From Alphaproteobacteria bacterium (GTDB taxonomy: Bacteria; Pseudomonadota; Alphaproteobacteria; Sphingomonadales; Emcibacteraceae), in assembly GCA_002401455.1 (NCBI GenBank), contig NVTE01000005.1:19182-83181 (forward strand): DNA of 64,000 nt. Reading direction: 5' to 3'. Shown in pieces: positions 49,361 through 56,166 of this stretch (positions are counted from its first letter, which is position 1; each line of letters opens with the position of its first letter). The translations under genes were made by a program, and so were the position numbers. The notes beneath the pieces were generated by a model that saw nothing but the letters and a program-made list of their open reading frames with translations, searched no databases and was not told the origin of the DNA.

Positions 49361-52156
49361 ATGGTTGACTTTAGTTCATTCAATTTGATTAGTTTCGATG
49401 AAAATCTGCTGGGCGCATACTTCAATGCCCGGACGGTGACCCGAACCGTGGCCGCCATTCAAAATTCTCCGCGCTCTATTGGACGGGGACCGGCGGTGAT
49501 CAGCCCCTGGGATCTGGAGAACAATGGCCGGACCAGAACCCTAGCTGGGAAATTCAATGCGGTCCGGGGAAAAACCAATTTCATTGACCTGAATTCCAAA
49601 TCAGTCCAGCAAACCAGGGACAAAGATGAAAGAGCCCTTTTTGCCCTGTATCAGGCCCTGAATGATCTCAAAACCATTGCTGACTATGCGGCGGACGATA
49701 CAACCCCCTCTGCCCTGCTGGCCAGGTTAAGCACCCAATTCCGGGGCGGAATCAGCCAGGTCCAGGATTATGTCCGCGAGGCTGAACTTGATAAACTCAC
49801 CCTCCTGTATGGTGAAAAGAAACCCCGGGCACAAACCGAAATTGCCCTTGGCAAAAACCCTCGGGATATTATGGGCGCAACCCTGTCGGTAACCTCCAAG
49901 ACCCAAGTCATGGTGGGCCTTACCGGAACCGAGGTTTTCACCCTCAATCTGGACAAAACAACCACCAGTGATGACATCATCATGGACCTGTCACAAATGA
50001 CAGAACCGCTGACCCTCAGCAACCTGACAACTTTCATGAACCAACAGATCAATGCTGTCACCGTCACCAATGCCGATGGCAATGAGGTCAAAAAATATCA
50101 AAGCAAATTTACCATTGAAGACGTCGGTACCCGTAAATTCGCCCTGAAGCTGGATACAGGATCGGGCGAAATAGTCACATTCAGCGCCCAGGCTACTGAA
50201 CCCGCGCTCTATATCACAGGCGCCCACAAGGATGTCGGTTTCCGAGAGACAGAGACCGCGACCCTGACCAAACTGCGCTCCCTGTCATCCACGGTCCCGA
50301 TCACAGAATTCTCCACGCAGATCGCCGGCACCGACCAGACAAATGCCTTGCCACCGCTCAAAGATGAAGATGGCAATGATATTGAAACTGACGAAGCCCT
50401 CTTTCAGACCAAAGCCAATGCCACCGCCGTTGACAGTCAGGGCAATGTTTATGTGGTCGGCACCACGCAAGGTGATTTTGGCAACCAGATAAATTCAGCC
50501 GAGGATCAGGATGTTTTCCTGAGAAAATATGATAGTGTCGGTAACCTGATGTTTTCCCGCCTGCTGGGCGCATCTGATACGGCGGAAGCCTTTGATGTTG
50601 TCATTGACAGCAATGACAATGTGTATATTGCGGGACAGGTCAATGATGAATTGATCTCGTCGGATGTCTTTTCCGGCCTGGATAGTTTTGTCACAAAATA
50701 TGATAAAAGCGGCACTGAACTCTGGACCCACCAGCAGGATACGGTTGCCAAGGACCAGGCCAACAGCCTGGCCATTGATGCCAATGGCGATGTTATTGTC
50801 ATCGGATCAATTATTGGCAACCTGAACAGCACGACCACCGCCGGCGGCAGTTCAGATATATTTGTTACCAAGCTTAGTGGCACGGACGGCAAGCTTGCCG
50901 CCTCGACCCAAATCGGCGGCACAGGAGCAGAATTTGGCGAGGCTGTCACCATTGCCAGCGACGGCAACATCCTGATCGCCAGCCGGGAAGAGGGCCGGGT
51001 GATCATTCGAAAACTGGATGCGACGAACCTCAATACGGAGCTTGCGTCCTATGACCTGGGACATTTGGGTGGCGGCACCGTGTCGGATATTACCGTCGAT
51101 GCTTCCGGTAATATTTATGTCGCCGGCACTTCATTTAACGGGTCCCTGTCTGGCGGTACAGTCACCAATGCCCACAGTGGCAGCGCGGACGGCTTTGTCA
51201 CAAAACTCAGCGACAACGGCAATAGTATCAGTGCCGATTTTACCTATTATCTCGGTTCTTCCGGGACGGACACAATTGCGGGGCTGACGGTTCAGAACGG
51301 ATCGATTTATGTCGCTGGACAAACCAATGGCGCCCTGCCAGGGGCGACAAAAACTGGCGCCACGGATGGTTTTGCTGCCAAGATTGATGCCACCACCGGC
51401 AGCGCAGACTTCATCCGCCAGTTCGGCGGTGCATTTGGCAGTAACGGCAGTACATCTCTGGCCTTCTCATCTACTGGATCATCAATCTTGAGCAAACTGG
51501 GCTTGCCCTCCGGCACCTATGACAATAAACAGACTCATGACATTGAAAGCCAGACCTCAGCCCGGGCCGGGGATCACTTCTTCATTTCTGTCAATGGCGG
51601 ACCGGCGAAAAAAATTACCATCCTGGCTGGCGATGATTATAAGTCCCTGGCCAAAAGAATTCAGAAGGTATCCTACCGCTTTATCACGGCGACCCCGGTC
51701 ACAGGCAAGAAGGGTCAGGAACTTAAAATTGAGACTAAAGATGGATCAACCGTAGAAATATTTTCTGGTGAGGGCAGTCGTGACGCCCTGATCAAGCTCG
51801 GCTTGCAACCCACTAAAATCTTATCGACGGAAGAGCTTTTCAATATCGGTGATGACGCGGATGATACGGCAGGAACCGACCCTGATAATCTGGGTGGTAT
51901 TTTCGCTCTAAAATTATTGTCAGGTTTTTCCCTGCGCTCCAGACAAGAAGCCAAATATGTCAGCACTCAGCTAGACAGCGCCCTGGAAACCATTAAGCGG
52001 GCCTATCGGTCATTGACTTTTGATCCCGTGAAGGCCAAAATATTGAAAGATTCCAAGCTAAAAACCGGTACCGTCCCGCTCTATCTGTCGAAACAGCTGG
52101 CCAATTATCAGGATGGGCTGAACCGTATATCCGCCATTACCGGCTTCACTGTTTAG
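49361..52156 (+). CDS. Flagellin-like / SBBP beta-propeller hybrid protein (931 aa)
   Basis: No signal peptide or membrane helix. Residues 1-150 include a helical, flagellin-like stretch (DERALFALYQALNDLKTIAD; VQDYVREAELDKLTLLYG). About 350-720 hold six or seven SBBP propeller blades of 55-60 residues, each centred on a DxxGNxYVxG core (AVDSQGNVYVVG, VIDSNDNVYIAG, TVDASGNIYVAG). About 725-820 resemble a Flagellin_IN segment (FFISVNGGPAKKITILAGDD; LKIETKDGSTVEIFSG). A helical end follows (KYVSTQLDSALETIKRAYRS). The ends suggest export through the flagellar type III system without cleavage, like a hook-associated or filament protein. Large propeller proteins called FlaEY in Caulobacter may be relatives; I could not confirm that. 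AAGGTG is 6 nt before ATG. Confidence 0.6.
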   Translation: MVDFSSFNLISFDENLLGAYFNARTVTRTVAAIQNSPRSIGRGPAVISPWDLENNGRTRTLAGKFNAVRGKTNFIDLNSKSVQQTRDKDERALFALYQALNDLKTIADYAADDTTPSALLARLSTQFRGGISQVQDYVREAELDKLTLLYGEKKPRAQTEIALGKNPRDIMGATLSVTSKTQVMVGLTGTEVFTLNLDKTTTSDDIIMDLSQMTEPLTLSNLTTFMNQQINAVTVTNADGNEVKKYQSKFTIEDVGTRKFALKLDTGSGEIVTFSAQATEPALYITGAHKDVGFRETETATLTKLRSLSSTVPITEFSTQIAGTDQTNALPPLKDEDGNDIETDEALFQTKANATAVDSQGNVYVVGTTQGDFGNQINSAEDQDVFLRKYDSVGNLMFSRLLGASDTAEAFDVVIDSNDNVYIAGQVNDELISSDVFSGLDSFVTKYDKSGTELWTHQQDTVAKDQANSLAIDANGDVIVIGSIIGNLNSTTTAGGSSDIFVTKLSGTDGKLAASTQIGGTGAEFGEAVTIASDGNILIASREEGRVIIRKLDATNLNTELASYDLGHLGGGTVSDITVDASGNIYVAGTSFNGSLSGGTVTNAHSGSADGFVTKLSDNGNSISADFTYYLGSSGTDTIAGLTVQNGSIYVAGQTNGALPGATKTGATDGFAAKIDATTGSADFIRQFGGAFGSNGSTSLAFSSTGSSILSKLGLPSGTYDNKQTHDIESQTSARAGDHFFISVNGGPAKKITILAGDDYKSLAKRIQKVSYRFITATPVTGKKGQELKIETKDGSTVEIFSGEGSRDALIKLGLQPTKILSTEELFNIGDDADDTAGTDPDNLGGIFALKLLSGFSLRSRQEAKYVSTQLDSALETIKRAYRSLTFDPVKAKILKDSKLKTGTVPLYLSKQLANYQDGLNRISAITGFTV

Positions 52157-52234
52157 GGCCAGGACCTGTAAATTCAAAACCTGATACCTGAAACAGACTA
52201 ACCTCCCCCCTGATCGGCCCCATCAGATCATAAA

Positions 52235-52267
52235 AAAAGGGCCCGTTACTCAACTGGGGCACCTTTT
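52235..52267 (+). terminator. Probable terminator after the 931-residue gene
   Basis: AAAAGG-GCCC pairs with GGGC-(A)-CCTTTT around a loop of about 12 nt with a one-base bulge. T-run at the 3' side. Confidence 0.5.
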
Positions 52268-52447
52268 GTACTGGTACAGGTCTCTTTTTTCTGCTCGAAC
52301 TTAAAAAAGACAGCCTCTTTCGTCTGGTTTCCCGATGAGGAGACGACCGTTACACAACAGGGCCGCCTAACTCTCACTTCATCAGATGAAGCTCTGAGTT
52401 GACGAAGAAAGATAAGTCCGCTGGGGGAGTCGGATAATAACCTTGTC

Positions 52448-52488
52448 TTCGCCCCTGCTCCAGAGGCAGTTTATACTATGCAGAGAAT
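52448..52488 (+). repeat. Motif shared with 62539-62576 (copy 1)
   Basis: In order: CTTCGCCCC, CAGAGGCAG, then CAGAGAA. The same three words in the same order occur once more, upstream of the GST gene. Here four extra bases separate the first two words. Confidence 0.4.
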
Positions 52489-52562
52489 ATGCCAACTTTC
52501 CATAATGGAGAGAAATCGGCCATTTCCGCAACCAACTCCAGATTCTATCACTTCCCTAGCGT

Positions 52563-52615
52563 TGCATTTTGACTAAAAAAGGCCCCGAAATTCGCAAAAT
52601 GCACCGCAAAATGCA
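52563..52615. repeat. Triplet of TGCATTTTG/CAAAATGCA motifs
   Basis: TGCATTTTG at 52563-52571 and two direct copies of CAAAATGCA at 52595-52603 and 52607-52615, the latter two exactly 12 bp apart within CGCAAAATGCA repeats. Spacing near one helical turn suggests a protein-binding array before the FliL-like gene. Confidence 0.4.
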
Positions 52616-52714
52616 AGTTGCGCTTGTTAACGAAATAATGACCTTCTTGATATAAATTTATCCTCAGACCAAAACTCCCAACCTTTACAGTCATAATACA
52701 AGGTAAAACGCTCT

Positions 52715-53200
52715 ATGCACACCCCCACTTTACGGATGATATTTATGACCTGGCACTTTAATTTGGCTCAGGCAAAAACACGCCTTTTAACCTTAACCCT
52801 CATCCTGTTCGGCGTCCTTATATCGGGGCTGGCCTCTACCCCCGTCCTGGCATCAGAAGAAAAAAAAGACAATGGCGAAGCCAGCAAGGAAAGCTATGTA
52901 AAGGTCCCCTCCTTTGCCGTCACCATGTATCACCGGGGCCGGCCCAAGGGCAATATGACCATCCAGATGCTCGTCAAGCTGGTTGACAGTGAAAGACGCG
53001 CCACGGCCGTGAAATATATGCCTCGCCTGAGCAGCGCCTATGTCATAGAAGCCAGCCGCCTGTCCCATGACTATTTTGATGTTACTCAGCCGGTAAATGT
53101 GGCCATGCTCGGCGATGCCTTTCAACTGGTTACCAACAAGGTACTTGGACATACACACGCGAGGGTACTTATCTCCGATGTGATCGTCAACAAAAGATAA
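52715..53200 (+). CDS. FliL-like exported or membrane-anchored protein
   Basis: 161 residues (alternative ATGs at 52739 and 52748 with a slightly better GGATG spacing for the last). One hydrophobic segment near residues 25-45 (LLTLTLILFGVLISGLASTP) ending at a VLA-S signal-peptidase site. The rest follows the FliL pattern: YVKVPSFAVTMYHRGRPKGN (KLPPF-like start), a long amphipathic helix with KYMPRLSSAYVIEASRL, and LVTNKVLGHTHARVLISDVI as the closing strand. FliL supports flagellar stators. It follows the flagellin-like 931-residue gene on the same strand, which strengthens a flagellar link, but the two are 558 bp apart. Confidence 0.6.
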   Translation: MHTPTLRMIFMTWHFNLAQAKTRLLTLTLILFGVLISGLASTPVLASEEKKDNGEASKESYVKVPSFAVTMYHRGRPKGNMTIQMLVKLVDSERRATAVKYMPRLSSAYVIEASRLSHDYFDVTQPVNVAMLGDAFQLVTNKVLGHTHARVLISDVIVNKR

Positions 53201-53517
53201 ATGGCTCATACTGCACACCTTTTTACTCACCACCCGGGACACAAGGCCCCAACACCCATAATTTACCGAACGTTCGGCCAATAAATTATTTAACTTATTG
53301 ATAAAATTATCCAAAACAAACGTGCGTTTAGCATTGCTATTTAAGGCTACCCTTGTATAGTGAAACCCTGTAGCATAAAGACCTGCAATCTATAGCTGTG
53401 ATACAGTGTAATATGGTATAAAATAATAAAGACGTCGGCTTTCCACATTTGACTGTCCGAAACGTCTATACAGTAACAAAATATTACACCTGAATATAAC
53501 AATCCTAGGGAGAAACC
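53201..53517. other. Control region of the second TonB receptor
   Basis: 317 bp. Contains the 12-bp palindrome at 53266-53277 and a leader hairpin with arms AGACGT (53430-53435) and ACGTCT (53462-53467). TATAAAATAAT near 53418-53428 could be a -10 but no -35 fits well. Confidence 0.45.
53266..53277. promoter_or_regulatory. Palindromic operator, TetR-like
   Basis: CCGAACGTTCGG is a perfect 12-bp palindrome, in the context ACCGAACGTTCGGCC. The form is typical of TetR/AcrR-family operators. It lies 240 bp upstream of the TonB receptor ATG. No TetR gene is in the window. Confidence 0.4.
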
Positions 53518-56091
53518 ATGTCCAGTCTTACATATCTGAAAGCCACATCCGCCCTCATTTCACTATCGCTGATGTCTGGAGTATTTACCAGTGCCCAGGC
53601 GGCAGAAGGTGAAATTGTTCTTGAAGAAATTGTCGTCACATCCCAGCACCGGGAACAAAGCCTGAAAGATGTGCCGATTTCGGTCTCTGTCGTCAGCGGC
53701 GATTTCATGAAGAAACAATCCATCACCAAAATGGCCGACCTGCAGTTTTCCGTGCCCAACTTTACTATGGCCGAAAGCGGCATCGGCACCAATGTTTTCA
53801 TTCGCGGTATCGGCTCGGGTAACAACCAGGGTTTTGAACAGTCCGTGGGTATTTATGTCGACGGCATCCATCATGGCCGAGCCCAGCAATCCCGGGCCCC
53901 GTTCCTTGATCTGGCCCGGGTCGAAGTCCTGCGCGGCCCCCAGTCGATCCTGTTTGGCAAAAACTCCGTCGCCGGCGCCCTGAATATCACGACCGCCAAA
54001 CCGACAGAAGAATTTGAAGGCTCCGTCAGCTTTTCTTATGAGCCCACCGATAACGAAAAAGAAGCCACTCTGGTGCTGTCTGGCCCGGTATCCGACAAAA
54101 TACGGGTCCGCATGGCCGCCCGCTATCATGACCTGAACGGTTACATTGAAAATCTGACCCTGGGCGGTGGTGAGCCAAACCAAGAAGACTGGACCCTGCG
54201 CGGGACCATCGAAATGGATGTCTCGGACAATCTGACCGCGACCCTGAAGGTGGAGCGCAGTAAATTTGACGTCATTGGCCGTAATATGGAAATTGATGGT
54301 GAATTGCCAGGCATCCCTATTCTTGCAAATGGAAGCCCCAACCCATTTGCAGGGCTCCTCTATTCTCAAGTTCTGGGAATATTTGGCCAAGATGCGTCTG
54401 TCGCTAACAATACCATAGACGGAAAACGTCATTCCAACGGTGATTTCAGCAACAACGAACAGACCGAAATTGTCCTGACCCTGGACTGGCAGATGGGCGA
54501 GCATGTGCTAACCTCCATTTCCGGTTATTCCGATTTCAAATTTGATGACCTTTGTGACTGCGACTTTACCGGGGGCGATATTTTCAACCTGCCCCTGTCA
54601 GAGCAATATGAGCAATTCTCCCAGGAAATCCGCCTGACCTCGCCTGGCGGCGAAAAAGTCGATTATATTCTCGGGGCCTATTTCCAGACCAGCAACCATA
54701 ATTATCAGGATGCCATTGAAGTCAACAGCACCTCGGTTCTGGTGCCCGCATTGAACGGGAACCCAGCATTTGCACCTTTTGGGCCAATTTTTGCGGTGAA
54801 TGGCCTTGCTGGAGCTGGTGATCTTTTTGCCGACACCAAGGGCCCCCGGGAAGCAAAAGTCGATGCCAAAGTCTACTCCGCCTTTGCTCAACTATCCTGG
54901 CATATGACCGATGACCTGACCCTGCAGCTTGGGGGACGACTGACCCATGAAAAGAAGGACGGTTCACGAAATATAACCATCACTAACCTGGATGGCAGCC
55001 CTCTTACTGGCGTAAAGGCCAGTTTAACTCCTGATTTTTATGCCCTTGCATTTGATATTGGCTCTTCAAATGTCAGGGGAGCTGCTTTAGGAGCTGAGGT
55101 TCTTCCCCTTCTGACAGCATTTTATACCGGCCTCCTAGGACCAGTGGCTGGACCACCCACTGCCGCGGCTATTGCCGGGGCTTTCGGGGCCAAAGCCGGT
55201 GCCTTGGGCAGCCATCCGGTTGCCGGAAGCCGGACAGAAACCAAATTCTCTCCCGATGTAAAACTGACCTATCAGGTCTCTGACGATGCCATGCTCTATG
55301 CCAGTTGGGTCAAGGGCAGCAAATCCGGTGGCTTTGACTTCCGGGCCAATAATAAAGGCGCCTCCGCCACCATGGAAGACGCCTTCCAGTTTGAGGATGA
55401 AAATGCCACCAACTATGAACTGGGCGGCAAAATGGTCCTGGCTGACGGGGCGGCAGAGCTTAACTTCGCCGCTTTCTTCACCAAATTTACAGACTTGCAG
55501 GTCTCCATCTTTGATGGCACGCTCGGCTTTAATGTCGGTAATGCGGCCAAGGCTGAAGTTAAAGGGCTTGAAATGGATGGGCGCTGGCAGGCCAGTGAAA
55601 GCCTGACCCTAACCGGGTCCCTGGCCTATACCGACTTTCAGTTCAAGGATTATGCTGACGGCCAGTGTTTCTTCGGACAGACCCCCGACAAGGTGGTCAA
55701 TGGCAACAGCTTCTGTGACTATAGCGGTAAAACCCAACAGCTGGTGTCAGAATGGCAGGGAACTCTCGGCTTTAACCACTTTTATAATGTGTCGTCCGAC
55801 CTGACCATCAATACTTCAGCCAATATGTTCTATACCAGTTCCTATCATGCCTCGCCCCAGCTTGATCCTAAATTGATCCAGCCGGGCTATGCCACCATCA
55901 GTGCCCGCATTGCCCTGACCAGTGACAGCGGCTGGGAACTGGCGCTGCTCGGGGAAAACCTGACCGATCATACGGTGAGATTATTTGCTGCCGATGCGCC
56001 GCTCTCCGGCTCCACATTCGGCACCATTGCCAACTATAGTTTCCTCAACCGCGGCCGGACCGTGAAAATTCAGGCCAGCATGAACTTCTAG
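53518..56091 (+). CDS. TonB-dependent outer-membrane receptor (857 aa)
   Basis: 857 residues. Signal peptide (MSSLTYLKATSALISLSLMS through AQA), TonB-box region EIVLEEIVVTSQHREQSLKD, plug with FIRGIGSGNNQGFEQSVGIY and VLRGPQSILFGKNSVAGALN, barrel ending in QASMNF. The second receptor in the window and distinct from the 25.7-kb one in sequence. The barrel carries an unusual small-residue stretch near 530-570 (GPVAGPPTAAAIAGAFGAKA) that is probably an extracellular loop, and a Cys pair (LCDCD) near 345. Ligand unknown. GGGAG lies 6-7 nt before ATG. Terminator follows. Confidence 0.93.
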   Translation: MSSLTYLKATSALISLSLMSGVFTSAQAAEGEIVLEEIVVTSQHREQSLKDVPISVSVVSGDFMKKQSITKMADLQFSVPNFTMAESGIGTNVFIRGIGSGNNQGFEQSVGIYVDGIHHGRAQQSRAPFLDLARVEVLRGPQSILFGKNSVAGALNITTAKPTEEFEGSVSFSYEPTDNEKEATLVLSGPVSDKIRVRMAARYHDLNGYIENLTLGGGEPNQEDWTLRGTIEMDVSDNLTATLKVERSKFDVIGRNMEIDGELPGIPILANGSPNPFAGLLYSQVLGIFGQDASVANNTIDGKRHSNGDFSNNEQTEIVLTLDWQMGEHVLTSISGYSDFKFDDLCDCDFTGGDIFNLPLSEQYEQFSQEIRLTSPGGEKVDYILGAYFQTSNHNYQDAIEVNSTSVLVPALNGNPAFAPFGPIFAVNGLAGAGDLFADTKGPREAKVDAKVYSAFAQLSWHMTDDLTLQLGGRLTHEKKDGSRNITITNLDGSPLTGVKASLTPDFYALAFDIGSSNVRGAALGAEVLPLLTAFYTGLLGPVAGPPTAAAIAGAFGAKAGALGSHPVAGSRTETKFSPDVKLTYQVSDDAMLYASWVKGSKSGGFDFRANNKGASATMEDAFQFEDENATNYELGGKMVLADGAAELNFAAFFTKFTDLQVSIFDGTLGFNVGNAAKAEVKGLEMDGRWQASESLTLTGSLAYTDFQFKDYADGQCFFGQTPDKVVNGNSFCDYSGKTQQLVSEWQGTLGFNHFYNVSSDLTINTSANMFYTSSYHASPQLDPKLIQPGYATISARIALTSDSGWELALLGENLTDHTVRLFAADAPLSGSTFGTIANYSFLNRGRTVKIQASMNF

Positions 56092-56111
56092 CCTGAACAG
56101 TCAGAAATATC

Positions 56112-56141
56112 AAAAGGCGGTCAGAACCCTGACCGCCTTTT
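56112..56141. terminator. Strong bidirectional terminator between the TonB receptor and polA
   Basis: AAAAGGCGGTCAG / CTGACCGCCTTTT perfect 13-bp stem, AACC loop, T-run. Serves both convergent genes. Confidence 0.9.
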
Positions 56142-56166
56142 TTCTATCCGGTGTCATGTCCTGAAA

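Larger units (their letters stand above)
52157..52714. other. Long intergenic region with hairpins and repeated motifs
   Basis: 558 bp. It holds a terminator (52235-52267), a CGTCT/AGACG hairpin near 52320-52346, a CTTCATCAGATGAAG hairpin near 52377-52391, a motif shared with the region before the GST gene (52448-52488), and a TGCATTTTG triplet (52563-52615). No protein frame is convincing. A leader or small RNA is possible. Confidence 0.5.

Noticed and set aside
52300..52460. Known riboswitch or ribozyme (hammerhead, fluoride, c-di-GMP types)
   Set aside because: Some words such as CGATGAGGAGACG recall such RNAs but the conserved cores are not present.
53563..54504. A 313-codon minus-strand frame inside the TonB receptor gene
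   Set aside because: Mirrors the receptor codons, no start signals, no known motif.
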